From Muricoccus nepalensis (GTDB lineage Bacteria > Pseudomonadota > Alphaproteobacteria > Acetobacterales > Acetobacteraceae): a stretch of DNA of 64,000 nucleotides. The stretch lies in the NCBI RefSeq assembly GCF_006438825.1, contig NZ_RCZP01000012.1, positions 1-64,000 on the forward strand, read 5' to 3'. A program made the position numbers and the translations under genes. This document shows, piece by piece, positions 39,122-47,707 of the stretch (positions within the stretch are counted from its first letter, which is position 1; each line of letters opens with the position of its first letter). The notes beneath the pieces were generated by a model. It was given only the letters and a program-made list of their open reading frames with translations, made no database searches and had not been told where the DNA came from.

Positions 39122-40549
39122 ATGCGGAACGACGAACAGGTCTGGCGCGCGGTGGACGCCCGCCGCGAGGACTACGCCGCCTTCTCCGACCGCGTCTGGG
39201 ACATGCCGGAGATCGCCTACACCGAGACGCGCTCCGTCGCCGAGCACCTGGCGATGATGGAGAAGGAGGGCTTCCGCATCGAGCGCGACCTCGCGGGCAT
39301 CCCGACCGCCGTCATGGGCGAGTACGGCGAGGGCGGGCCGGTGATCGCCATCCTCGGCGAGTACGACGCGCTGCCCAACCTCTCGCAGGAGGCGGGCCTC
39401 GCCGAGCACAAGGAGGTCGTGCCCAACGGCCCCGGCCATGGCTGCGGGCACAACCTGCTCGGCGCCGCCTCGCTCCTCGCGGCCGCCGCGGTGAAGGACT
39501 GGCTCCGCGAGAACAACCTTCCCGGGCGCGTGCGCTACTACGGCTGCCCCGCCGAGGAGGGCGGCGCGGCGAAGGGCTTCATGGCGCGCGACGGCGTCTT
39601 CAAGGACGTGGACATCGCCATCTCCTGGCACCCCGCCTCCTTCTCCGGCGTGAACGAGGCGGTGTCGCTCGCCAACACCCGCATCGACTTCACCTTCCAC
39701 GGCCGCTCCGCCCACGCCGCCGCCGCGCCCGAGCTGGGGCGCTCCGCCCTCGACGCCGTGGAGCTGATGAACGTCGGCGTGAACTACATGCGCGAGCACA
39801 TGCCCGACCACGCGCGCATCCACTACGCGATGCTCGACGGCGGCGGCATCGCGCCCAACGTCGTGCAGTCCCGCGCGAAGGTGCGCTACCTCATCCGCGC
39901 GCGCGACCTGCCGGAGCTGAACACCCTCGTCGGACGCGTGCGCAAGATCGCGGATGGCGCCGCGCTGATGACCGAGACGCGGGTGGAGACGGCGGTGGTC
40001 AGCGCCGTGTCCAACCTCCTCGGCAACGCGCCGCTCGAGCGCGCGATGCACGACAACTTCCTCCGCCTCGGCCCGCCGCAGTTCGACGAGGCCGACCAGG
40101 CCTACGCGGCGCAGATCCAGGCGACGCTCAGCGAGGAGGACATCCGCGCGGCACATCGCCGGCACGGTCTGAAGGTCGAGAAGGGCAAGACCCTCTGCGA
40201 CCTCATCGTCCCCCTCGAGAACCGCGGCGAGGGCGGGGTAGGCTCCACCGATGTCGGCGACGTCTCCTGGGCGGTGCCGACCGTGCAGGCGCGCGGCGCC
40301 ACCTGCGCCATCGGCACGCCCTTCCACTCCTGGCAGCTCACCGCCCAGGGCAAGTCGCCCGCCGCGCACAAGGGCATGGTGCACGTGGCGAAGGTGATGG
40401 CGGGCACCGCGGTGGACGCGCTGCGCGACCCCGCGCTGATCGCCCGCGCGAAGGCGGAGTTCGAGGAGCGGACGGGCGGCCGGCCCTACGAGTCCCCGCT
40501 GCCGCCCGACCTCGCGCCGCCGATCAAGGCGATGGGCCAGGGGGTCTGA
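39122..40549 (+). CDS. M20D amidohydrolase (AbgB-like)
   Basis: A 475-residue metal hydrolase similar to p-aminobenzoyl-glutamate hydrolase subunit B. Metal ligands are in GPGHGCGHNLLGAASLLAAA, YGCPAEEGGAAKGFMARDG and ISWHPASFSGVNEA; the final His lies in IGTPFHSWQLTAQG. FHGRSAHAAAAPELGRSALD is the dimer-domain block. It splits the amide bond of an N-acyl or aminobenzoyl amino acid. Co-transcribed with the upstream LivK-like receptor; no signal peptide, so it is cytosolic. Confidence 0.92.
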   Translation: MRNDEQVWRAVDARREDYAAFSDRVWDMPEIAYTETRSVAEHLAMMEKEGFRIERDLAGIPTAVMGEYGEGGPVIAILGEYDALPNLSQEAGLAEHKEVVPNGPGHGCGHNLLGAASLLAAAAVKDWLRENNLPGRVRYYGCPAEEGGAAKGFMARDGVFKDVDIAISWHPASFSGVNEAVSLANTRIDFTFHGRSAHAAAAPELGRSALDAVELMNVGVNYMREHMPDHARIHYAMLDGGGIAPNVVQSRAKVRYLIRARDLPELNTLVGRVRKIADGAALMTETRVETAVVSAVSNLLGNAPLERAMHDNFLRLGPPQFDEADQAYAAQIQATLSEEDIRAAHRRHGLKVEKGKTLCDLIVPLENRGEGGVGSTDVGDVSWAVPTVQARGATCAIGTPFHSWQLTAQGKSPAAHKGMVHVAKVMAGTAVDALRDPALIARAKAEFEERTGGRPYESPLPPDLAPPIKAMGQGV

Positions 40550-40568
40550 CCCGGGGGTCTGAACGGGC

Positions 40569-40591
40569 GGGCGGGGGTCCCTCCCCCGCCC
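40569..40591. terminator. Bidirectional hairpin between convergent genes
   Basis: Nine-bp stem GGGCGGGGG/CCCCCGCCC with loop TCCCT, placed between the stop codons of the M20D gene (plus) and the Bug receptor gene (minus). No T run on either side. Confidence 0.6.
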
Positions 40592-40598
40592 CGCCGCC

Positions 40599-41624
40599 TC
40601 AGTCGGCCTTGATGCCGGCGGCCTTGATGATCGGCTCCCACTTCGCGATCTCGTCGTCGAGCCACTTCTTCGCGCTGGCCGGCGTCGTGTCGGAGCGGGT
40701 CTCCATCGTCAGGTCGGAGAGGCGCTGCTTCACGCTGTCCATCGCCATCACCTTGTTCAGGGCGTCGTTGACGGCGTCCACCACCGGCTCCGGCGTGCCC
40801 GAGGGGGCCAGGACCATGTGCCAGGTATAGGCCTCGTAGCCCGGCACGCCCGCCTCGATGAAGGTGGGGATGGCCGGCACCTGCGGCAGGCGGTGCGCGC
40901 CGGAGATGGCCAGCCCCTTTACCTCGCCCCGCGTGACGAAGGGCAGCGCGGAGTTGGCGACGTCCAGCATCATCGCGACGGTCCCGTTCAGCAGGTCCGG
41001 CATGGCGGCCGCCGAGCCGCGGTAGGGGACGTGGTTCACCTTGAGCCCGCCCGCGCGGTTCAGGAACAGCTCCGTCGCCAGGTGCAGCGCCGCGCCGTTG
41101 CCGGTGGAGGCGTAGTCGTACTTGCCGGGATTGGCCTTGATGAGCGCGACCAGCTCCGGCAGCGAGTTCACCGGCAGGTCCTTGTTCACCATCATCAGCA
41201 TCGGGATGACGCCGGTCAGCGCCACCGGCGTGAAGTCGGCCAGCGGGTCGAAGGGCAGGCGCGGGAAGATCGAGCGCAGCGCCGCGTGGGCGATGGTGGT
41301 GTAGAGCAGCGTCTGCCCGTCCTTCGGCGCCTTGGCGACCACGTCGGAGCCGACCACGACGCCCGCGCCGGTGCGGTTCTCCACGATCACGCGCTGGGGC
41401 AGCATCTTGGAGAGCTCGTCGGCCACCAGCCGCGCTGGCACGTCGGTCGGCCCGCCCGCCGCGAAGGGCACCACGAGCCGCACCGGGGCGCTCGGCCAGG
41501 CGCCCTGGGCCCGGGCGGGGCCGATCAGGGCGGGGGTGGCGAGCGGGGCGGCGGCGAGGGCGGCGAGAAGGTGGCGGCGCTGGACCAAGGGGCGGTTCTC
41601 CAGGAAAGATGGCGGTTTCTTCAT
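40599..41624 (-). CDS. Tripartite tricarboxylate (Bug) family periplasmic receptor
   Basis: A 341-residue Bug/TctC-type binding protein. The leader contains VQRRHLLAALAAAPLATPAL and a PARAQG cleavage region. The family motifs follow: VRLVVPFAAGGPTDVPARLV, then IVENRTGAGVVVGSDVVAKA, DGQTLLYTTIAHAAL and VNHVPYRGSAAAMPDLLNGT. TctA and TctB are absent nearby. The start overlaps the stop of the diaminopropionate ammonia-lyase gene (ATGA), which suggests that its ligand is linked to that enzyme. Confidence 0.93.
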   Translation of the reverse strand: MKKPPSFLENRPLVQRRHLLAALAAAPLATPALIGPARAQGAWPSAPVRLVVPFAAGGPTDVPARLVADELSKMLPQRVIVENRTGAGVVVGSDVVAKAPKDGQTLLYTTIAHAALRSIFPRLPFDPLADFTPVALTGVIPMLMMVNKDLPVNSLPELVALIKANPGKYDYASTGNGAALHLATELFLNRAGGLKVNHVPYRGSAAAMPDLLNGTVAMMLDVANSALPFVTRGEVKGLAISGAHRLPQVPAIPTFIEAGVPGYEAYTWHMVLAPSGTPEPVVDAVNDALNKVMAMDSVKQRLSDLTMETRSDTTPASAKKWLDDEIAKWEPIIKAAGIKAD

Positions 41625-42808
41625 CCCAGAAGGGCGGCCAGGGGGGCCGTGTCAACCGGCGCCGCGGTCACGAGGCGATCATAGACCGCGCGGTCCGTGG
41701 CGCCCTCGGTCCCGAAAAGGAGGACGCGGCTGCCGTCGTCGAGGCCCAGCGCCGCCCGCGCGGCGGGGTCCCGCGCGGCCAGGGCCAGGGCGGCGAGGCC
41801 CGCCACCCCGCTCTCCCCGCCCTCCACCGCAGGCGTCCGGCGGGCCAGGAAGCGCATCGCCCCCGCCGCGGCCTCGTCGGGGATGGCCAGGAAGGCGAAG
41901 GCGGCCCGCTCCAGCTCCTGCCAGGCGAGAAGGCTCGGCTCCCCGCAGGCCAGCCCGGCCATGATGGTGTCGAGCGCCCCCTCGACCGTCGCCGGCGCCC
42001 CGGCCTCCGCGCTGGCGAGGAGACAGGCCGCGTCGAGGGGCTCCACCACCACCAGCCGCGGCCCGCGCCCGTGCCGCGCCCGCAGCGCAACCGAGACAGC
42101 GGCCGCGACGCCCCCCACCCCCGCCTGGATGAAGACGTGGGTGGGCGCGTCCGGCAGGGCGTCCAGCGCCTCCTCCGCCATCAGGCGATAGCCCTGCATC
42201 ACCTCACGCGGGACCTCGGTGTAGCCGGGCCAGGAGGTGTCGGAGACGAGGTGCCAGCCCCCCTCCCGCGCGGCGGCCTCGGAGGCCCGGATGGAATCGT
42301 CGTAGTTGCCGGGCACCTCCCGGACCTCGGCGCCGAAGGCCGCGATGGCCTCTCGCCGCCCCGCGGTCACGCCGGGATGGACGAAGATGACGCAGCGCGC
42401 CCCGAAGCGGCGCGCGCCCCAGGCGACGCTGCGGCCATGGTTGCCGTCGGTGGCGCAGGTGACGGTGACGGCGGCGGCGGCCTCGGCGTAGCGGCCGGAT
42501 TCGAGGTCCTCCGGGGTGGCGGCGCGGGCGATCCCGGCGCGGGCGAGTTCCTGCGCGACGACGCGCGACACCGCGTGGGCGCCGCCCAGCGCCTTGAAGG
42601 AGCCGAGGCCGAAGCGCGGCGCCTCGTCCTTGTAGTGGATCGCGCCGAGCCCCAGCGCCCCGGCGGCGTCCTCGAGCGGGAGCAGCGGGGTCGGCGCGTA
42701 GCCCGGCCAGGCCGCGATGGCGGCCCGCGCGCGGCGCCCTGCGCCCTCCGGCAGGACGACCACGCCGGGCACGCCGTGGCGGGGGTTGAGCAGGAATCGA
42801 GTGGTCAT
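41621..42808 (-). CDS. dpaL: Diaminopropionate ammonia-lyase
   Basis: PLP enzyme that converts 2,3-diaminopropionate to pyruvate and ammonia. It has 395 residues, the usual DpaL/YgeX length. The PLP lysine is in RFGLGSFKALGGAHAV (Lys72). Then come TVTCATDGNHGRSVAWGARR, IFVHPGVTAGRREAIAAFGA, VSDTSWPGYTEVPREVMQGY and HVFIQAGVGGVAAAVSVALR, all family-specific. Its 3' end overlaps the start of a Bug-type receptor, an arrangement that couples uptake to degradation. Confidence 0.95.
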   Translation of the reverse strand: MTTRFLLNPRHGVPGVVVLPEGAGRRARAAIAAWPGYAPTPLLPLEDAAGALGLGAIHYKDEAPRFGLGSFKALGGAHAVSRVVAQELARAGIARAATPEDLESGRYAEAAAAVTVTCATDGNHGRSVAWGARRFGARCVIFVHPGVTAGRREAIAAFGAEVREVPGNYDDSIRASEAAAREGGWHLVSDTSWPGYTEVPREVMQGYRLMAEEALDALPDAPTHVFIQAGVGGVAAAVSVALRARHGRGPRLVVVEPLDAACLLASAEAGAPATVEGALDTIMAGLACGEPSLLAWQELERAAFAFLAIPDEAAAGAMRFLARRTPAVEGGESGVAGLAALALAARDPAARAALGLDDGSRVLLFGTEGATDRAVYDRLVTAAPVDTAPLAALLG

Positions 42809-42851
42809 GCCGGACGATGCCGAGCGGCCGCCCCGCCCGCAACCGCCCCGC

Positions 42852-43133
42852 CTACTTCCAGCAGAACAGCAGGTCGACGAGCACGAGCAGGTAGCCAAGC
42901 GCCATGACGACCAGCCCGAGGAAGACGAGGACGATCCCGATGCCGTAGCGGAGCGTCGCGATGCCGTACTCCACCAGCATCCGCCCGAAGGCCACCGTGT
43001 CCCGCCCGCCCTGGCAGGCCGGGCGCGGCGGCTCGGGCCGGGACTGGGCCGCGGCCGGCGCGCAGGCGGCGGAAGGCCCGGCCGCGGGCGCGAGCAGCAG
43101 CAGGGGGATCGCGAGGGCGCGGAGCACCGGCAC
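42852..43133 (-). CDS. Small membrane protein of unknown function
   Basis: A 93-residue protein. A hydrophobic leader (LRALAIPLLLLAPAAGPSAA) is followed by a short polar part with Cys and Pro, then one long hydrophobic segment (GIVLVFLGLVVMALGYLLVL) near the C-terminus, ending in VDLLFCWK. No family recognised. It lies between dpaL and an M20 peptidase gene on the same strand, 23 bases after the latter's stop. Confidence 0.6.
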   Translation of the reverse strand: MPVLRALAIPLLLLAPAAGPSAACAPAAAQSRPEPPRPACQGGRDTVAFGRMLVEYGIATLRYGIGIVLVFLGLVVMALGYLLVLVDLLFCWK

Positions 43134-43156
43134 CGCGCCCGCCGCGGGCCGGTGCC

Positions 43157-44341
43157 TCAGAGGCCCGCCCGGTCCAGCCGCAGGATCGCGCGCGCGACGG
43201 CCTGGGCGCGGGGCACGAGGGTCGCGACCTCGAGATACTCCTCCGGGCTGTGCGCCTTGCCGCCGACGGGGCCAACCGCGCAGAGGGTGGGCGCGCCCAC
43301 CGCCGCGGTGAAGCCGCTGTCCGCGCAGCCGCCGGAGAAGTCGCCGGTGACGGAGAGGCCACTCTCGGCGGCGGCCTCGACATAGGCCTCGAACAGCTTC
43401 GCGGCGGCCGCGCTCTGCGTCAGCGGCAGGAACTCGCCGCGGATGGTCATCGCGCTGCGGGTGCCCGGCACGAAGGAGCGCCCGACGATTTCGTGGATGC
43501 GCCCCATGATCTCGTCGCGGTCCGCCGGCTCGACGTAGCGGAGGTCGATCTGGAGCTGGGCGGACGGCGCGACCGTGTTCACGCTCTGCCCGCCGCTGAC
43601 GAGGCCGACGTTGAGCGTGATCCCGCGCGCGAGGTCCGTCAGCGCGTGGATGGCCGTGACCTTGGCCGCGAGCTCGCCGATGGCGCTGATGCCGGCCTCG
43701 AAGTTGCCGCCGGAATGGGCGGCGCGGCCCTCGATCTCGACCGCCATGAAGACGCCGCCCTTGCGGCCCGTCACCACGCCCCCGTTCGCCCGCCCGGGCT
43801 CGGAGTTGAAGACGACGCGGGCCCGGCGCGCCTCGGCCTCGATCACCGGGCGCCCCTCGGGGGAACCGATCTCCTCGTCGCCCGTGAAGAGCGCGACCAG
43901 CGGGCCCGGCGCGCCGCCCACCGCCTTGAAGGCGGCAAGGACGAACATGTTCATCACCAGCCCCGCCTTCATGTCGGCGACGCCGGGGCCGATGGCGATG
44001 CCGTTCTCGACGCGGAAGGGGCGGCGCTCCGGCTCGCCCTTGGGGAAGACGGTGTCGCGGTGGCCCATCAGCAGGATGTTCTGGCGTACGTTGCCGGAGG
44101 CGCCGGCCTCGCCGCCCTCAACGGTCGCGCGCAGGCAGTCGCCGAAGCGGGACCCCGGGATGGTCTCGACGGGGATGCCGTGGCCCTCCAGGAAGCCGCG
44201 GACCTGGGCGCCCACCGCGTCCACGCCGGGCTTGTCGTAGGAGCCGCCGTCGGTGTTCACCATGCGCTCCAGCGCGGCGAGCATCTCGCCCTGGCGGCCG
44301 GACAGCCAGTCGAGGACGCGGGCTTCGGTGGTCTCGCTCAA
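43157..44341 (-). CDS. M20-family metallopeptidase
   Basis: A 394-residue zinc hydrolase. Metal and catalytic residues: LLMGHRDTVFPKGEPE, AIGPGVADMKAGLVMNMFVL, LFTGDEEIGSPEGRP, VFNSEPGRANGG and, near the end, VGGKAHSPEEYLEV. The dimer domain begins at GVFMAVEIEGRAAHSGG. The TTG at 44341 (LSETTEARVLDWLSG) is chosen because GGAGAG precedes it by four bases; the first in-frame ATG would cut about 14 residues. It resembles carboxypeptidase G2-like glutamate-releasing enzymes. Substrate unknown. Lies between the amidase and dpaL. Confidence 0.9.
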   Translation of the reverse strand: MSETTEARVLDWLSGRQGEMLAALERMVNTDGGSYDKPGVDAVGAQVRGFLEGHGIPVETIPGSRFGDCLRATVEGGEAGASGNVRQNILLMGHRDTVFPKGEPERRPFRVENGIAIGPGVADMKAGLVMNMFVLAAFKAVGGAPGPLVALFTGDEEIGSPEGRPVIEAEARRARVVFNSEPGRANGGVVTGRKGGVFMAVEIEGRAAHSGGNFEAGISAIGELAAKVTAIHALTDLARGITLNVGLVSGGQSVNTVAPSAQLQIDLRYVEPADRDEIMGRIHEIVGRSFVPGTRSAMTIRGEFLPLTQSAAAAKLFEAYVEAAAESGLSVTGDFSGGCADSGFTAAVGAPTLCAVGPVGGKAHSPEEYLEVATLVPRAQAVARAILRLDRAGL

Positions 44342-44411
44342 GGGTCTCTCCGTGAGGATGGGTCGGGGGGCGGCCGGGATGGACCCGCGGGCCGCCCCGC
44401 GCAAGCCCGGC

Positions 44412-45809
44412 TCAGCCCACCGGGTTCGCCTCCGGCATGGCCAGCGCCCGCTCCAGCGCCCGCGCGCCGCGGAGGCAGAGGTCGTCCCTGCCCTGCGCCG
44501 CCACGACCTGCACGGCGCGCGGCATCCCCTCCGCGTCGAGGCCGGCAGGAAGGGCAATGGCGGGCTGGCGCGTCAGGTTCTGCGCGAAGGTCCAGGGGGC
44601 CCAGTCGCGCCAGAGTGCGTCCGTGGGGCGGATCGTCGGCTGGTCGGCGGCGAAGGCGGCGGTCGGGGTGGCCGCGGTGAGGATCAGGTCGTAGCGAAGG
44701 TGGAAGAGGCCCATCGCGTGCGCCGCCTCCACCCGCAGCGCGTCGGCGCCGAGGAAGTCAATGGCCGACAGCCCGCCCTCGCGCCGCGCCACCTCCTCCA
44801 GGCCGCTGTCGAGGTCGCCCCGCTTGGCCTCGGGGGTCGCCGCGACGAGCTTGGCGAGCGCCACGCCCCAGACGCGGCCGAAGATCTGCCGCGTGTCGGG
44901 CAGCTCGGGGCTCGCCTCCTCTACCAGGGCGCCCTCGGCGCGGAGGGTGTCGACGGCGCGTGCGAGGGCGGCCTCGCCGTCCGCGTCGAGCGGCGGCTCG
45001 TAGCCCCAGCGGCGGACGAGGGCGATCCGCATGCCGCGCACCCCGTCCTCGATGCCCGCGCGCCACTCGCGGGGCTCGTCGGGCAGGCAAAGGGGGTCGC
45101 GCGCGTCCGCGCGGGCGATCGCGTTCAGCATCAGCGCGGCGTCGCGCACGCTCCGCGCCATTGGCCCCGCGCAGGCGACGGCCGAGAAGGCGCCGTGCGG
45201 CCACTGCGCCACGCGCCCGTAGCTCGGCTTCATGCCGACGATGCCGCAATAGGCGGCGGGGATGCGGATGGAGCCGCCGGCGTCGGTCCCGACGTGCAGC
45301 GCCCCGAAGGCCGCGGCCGCGGCCGCCCCGGCGCCCGAGGAGGAGCCGCCGGTGGTGCGCTTGAAGTCCCAGGGGTTGCGGGTGATGCCGTGCAGCGGGC
45401 AGTCGCCGGGCGTCTTCCAGCCGAACTCCGTCGTCGTGGTCTTGCCGATGATGACGGCGCCCGCCGCCTTCAGCCCCATGACCGCCGGCGCGTCCTCCGT
45501 CGCCGGGCGGGGGTCGGTGGTGCGGCTGCCGCGGCGGGTGGGCAGGCCCGCCATGTTCAGCAGGTCCTTCACCGTGCAGGGCACGCCGTCGAGCACGCCC
45601 ATCGGGCGCCCCGCGGCCCAGCGCGCCTCGCTCTCGCCGGCCTGGCGCAGGGCGTTCGGGCTCATCGTGGCGAAGGCGTTGATCGCGGGGTTGTGGCGCG
45701 CCACCCGCTCCATCACGGCCTTGAGCGCCTCGACGGGGCTGAGGGCGCGGCGGGCGTAGAGGGCGAGCAGCGTTTCCGCGCTCATCAGCGCGGGGTCAGT
45801 GGCGGTCAT
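44412..45809 (-). CDS. Amidase (amidase-signature family)
   Basis: A 465-residue Ser-cisSer-Lys hydrolase. The catalytic Lys is in GVPCTVKDLLNMAGLPTRRG, the cis-Ser in FKRTTGGSSSGAGAAAAAAF and the nucleophile Ser in GTDAGGSIRIPAAYCG. It hydrolyses amides to carboxylate and ammonia or amine; substrate unknown. The start ATG 45809 has CAGGG seven bases before. It follows a Bug-type receptor gene on the same strand, with a hairpin between them. Confidence 0.94.
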   Translation of the reverse strand: MTATDPALMSAETLLALYARRALSPVEALKAVMERVARHNPAINAFATMSPNALRQAGESEARWAAGRPMGVLDGVPCTVKDLLNMAGLPTRRGSRTTDPRPATEDAPAVMGLKAAGAVIIGKTTTTEFGWKTPGDCPLHGITRNPWDFKRTTGGSSSGAGAAAAAAFGALHVGTDAGGSIRIPAAYCGIVGMKPSYGRVAQWPHGAFSAVACAGPMARSVRDAALMLNAIARADARDPLCLPDEPREWRAGIEDGVRGMRIALVRRWGYEPPLDADGEAALARAVDTLRAEGALVEEASPELPDTRQIFGRVWGVALAKLVAATPEAKRGDLDSGLEEVARREGGLSAIDFLGADALRVEAAHAMGLFHLRYDLILTAATPTAAFAADQPTIRPTDALWRDWAPWTFAQNLTRQPAIALPAGLDAEGMPRAVQVVAAQGRDDLCLRGARALERALAMPEANPVG

Positions 45810-45876
45810 TCGATACCCTGGAGGAAGCGTCGCCCCAGGATGGACCCGCCGGGGCCGCGGCGGAAGCGGCACCCCG

Positions 45877-45905
45877 CCTGACGCCCCGGCCGCGGCCGCG
45901 TCAGG
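45877..45905 (-). terminator. Hairpin overlapping the Bug receptor stop
   Basis: Eight-bp stem CCTGACGC/GCGTCAGG with a 13-base GC loop; one arm contains the receptor's TGA codon. It may weaken read-through into the amidase gene. Confidence 0.45.
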
Positions 45906-46881
45906 AGACCGTGACCCCCGCCCCCTTTGCGACGGCTGTCCAGTGGGCGGCGAAGGCGGCGATCATGGCGGTGTAGGCCGCGCCCGTCAGCGGCGCGGCG
46001 GGGGGATAGGAGGCGAGGTCGGCCATCTTCGCGCGGATCTCGGGCTGGCCGGTCGTCGCCAGCACGGCCGCCTGCACCGCCTCCGCGACCGCGGGCGGCA
46101 GCCCCCTGGGCCCCGACACGCCGATCCAGGTCGTGGCGGTGAGGGCGGGCAGGCCGAGCTCGGCGAAGGTGGGCACCTCCGGCACCGCCGGCACGCGGCC
46201 GGCGGAGGAGACCGCGAGCGCCGTCACGGTGCCGTCGCGGATCATCGCGACGTTGGTCGTCAGCGGGTCGAAGACGCTCTCGATATGGCCGGCGAAGAGG
46301 TCCTGCATGGCCGGCGCGCTGCCGCGGTAGGGCACGTGGTCGAGCCGCGGCGCCCGCGCCTCCCGCGTGAGCACCTCGCCCATCAGGTGGGTGATCGAGC
46401 CGATGCCAGACGAGCCGTAGCGCGCGCCCGCGCCCCGCGCCCGGTCGAGGAAGGCGTCCAGCGTCGGCGTGGGCGAGCCCTTGTTCACCATGAGCACGTT
46501 CGCGGTGTCGCAGAGCATGGCGAGATGGGTGAAGTCACCGACGGGGTCGTAAGGAAGGCTCGGGTAGATGCCGGGCGCGATGCCGTGGGGCGAGGCGTGG
46601 CTGATGACCAGCGTGTGCCCGTCCGGCGCCGACTTGGCCGCGGCGTCGGCGCCGATGGTGCCGCCGGCGCCCGGGCGGTTCTCCACCACCACGGTGCCGC
46701 CCAGCGCGGCCCCGATGCCGGGGGCGACGAGCCGCGCCACCACGTCCGCGAGGCCCCCCGGCGGGAAGGTGGCGATGAGGCGGATCGGCTGGCGCGGCCG
46801 CCACCCGGCCTGGGCGCGGGCGAGGGCGGGCAGCGCGAGGCCGGCGGCGCTGGCGGCGAGGAGGCGGCGGCGATGGAGCAT
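45901..46881 (-). CDS. Tripartite tricarboxylate (Bug) family periplasmic receptor
   Basis: A 326-residue Bug protein. A Tat-type leader (HRRRLLAASAAGLALPALAR) precedes IRLIATFPPGGLADVVARLV, then VVVENRPGAGGTIGADAAAK, DGHTLVISHASPHGIAP and LDHVPYRGSAPAMQDLFAGH. ATG 46881 is preceded by GAAGGAT; an upstream ATG at 46908 lies within a repeat and is less likely. No TctAB permease is nearby. It is upstream of the amidase gene on the same strand, so an amide-type ligand is a reasonable guess. Confidence 0.92.
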   Translation of the reverse strand: MLHRRRLLAASAAGLALPALARAQAGWRPRQPIRLIATFPPGGLADVVARLVAPGIGAALGGTVVVENRPGAGGTIGADAAAKSAPDGHTLVISHASPHGIAPGIYPSLPYDPVGDFTHLAMLCDTANVLMVNKGSPTPTLDAFLDRARGAGARYGSSGIGSITHLMGEVLTREARAPRLDHVPYRGSAPAMQDLFAGHIESVFDPLTTNVAMIRDGTVTALAVSSAGRVPAVPEVPTFAELGLPALTATTWIGVSGPRGLPPAVAEAVQAAVLATTGQPEIRAKMADLASYPPAAPLTGAAYTAMIAAFAAHWTAVAKGAGVTVS

Positions 46882-46892
46882 GGGCGATCCTT

Positions 46893-46922
46893 CGTCATCG
46901 GGCGTCATCGGGCGTCATCGGG
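46893..46922. repeat. Three tandem copies of a 10-bp unit
   Basis: CGTCATCGGG repeated three times without mismatch in the region upstream of the Bug gene, between it and the isochorismatase-like gene. It could alter spacing of control elements by slippage. Confidence 0.85.
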
Positions 46923-47065
46923 CAGGACCCGTCGTTGGGGTTCCAGCAATCCGCGTGCCGCGCGCTACGCCGCAGGGCCCGGCGCCCGAGCACCATCGTG
47001 GCGCTGCCGCCCCGCGGCGTGGCACCGTCCTTGCTGCGCCCGCGGCGGACGCAAGGAGAGCCCCG

Positions 47066-47707
47066 ATGCCCGGACCCGATCCCGTCTTCGCCCGCCAGGA
47101 GTTCGGCCGACGCATGGGGCTCGGCGAGCGCCCCGCGCTGCTGGTGATCGACGCGCAGGAGGGCTTCGCGGACCCGGCGGTCTTCGGGGGCCACAACATC
47201 GCCGACGCCTTCGCGGGCATCGCGGCGCTGCTGCCTCGGATCCGGGCGCTCGGCCTGCCGGTCGCCCATGTCCGCTACACCTGCGCGGAGGACGGTTCCG
47301 ACGCCGGGCCCTTCGGCCTGAAGGTGCCGGGCCTGCTCCGCCTCACGCGGGACGCGCCGGTCGCGCGGATCGTCGAGGGCTGCGCGCCGCAGCCCGGCGA
47401 GTTCCTGGCCGAGAAGCGCCACGCCTCGGCCTTCTTCGGCACGCCGCTGGCCTCCTGGCTCGCCTTCCGCGGCGTCGACAGCCTCCTCGTCACGGGCTGC
47501 ACCACCTCGGGCTGCGTGCGCGCCTCGGTGGTGGACGCCTCGGCGCACGGCTTCCGGCCGCTCGTGCTGGTCGACTGCGTGGGCGACCGCGCGGAGGGGC
47601 CGCACGAGGCGAGCCTCTTCGACATGGGGCAGAAATACGCCGACCTCGCGGATGCCGAGGGGGTGCTGGGGATGCTCCGCGCCCGCGCCGGGGCGCCCGC
47701 GGCATGA
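47066..47707 (+). CDS. Isochorismatase-family hydrolase (N-carbamoylsarcosine amidase-like)
   Basis: A 213-residue cysteine hydrolase. The catalytic Asp is in PALLVIDAQEGFADPAVFGG, Lys in FLAEKRHASAFFGTPL and the nucleophile Cys in LLVTGCTTSGCVRASVVDAS (the second Cys of this block fits the family position). GTPLASWL is typical of the N-carbamoylsarcosine amidohydrolase branch, which frees ammonia and CO2 from carbamoyl compounds. AAGGAGAG precedes ATG 47066. Its stop overlaps the start of a peptide-type receptor gene (ATGA). Confidence 0.92.
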   Translation: MPGPDPVFARQEFGRRMGLGERPALLVIDAQEGFADPAVFGGHNIADAFAGIAALLPRIRALGLPVAHVRYTCAEDGSDAGPFGLKVPGLLRLTRDAPVARIVEGCAPQPGEFLAEKRHASAFFGTPLASWLAFRGVDSLLVTGCTTSGCVRASVVDASAHGFRPLVLVDCVGDRAEGPHEASLFDMGQKYADLADAEGVLGMLRARAGAPAA

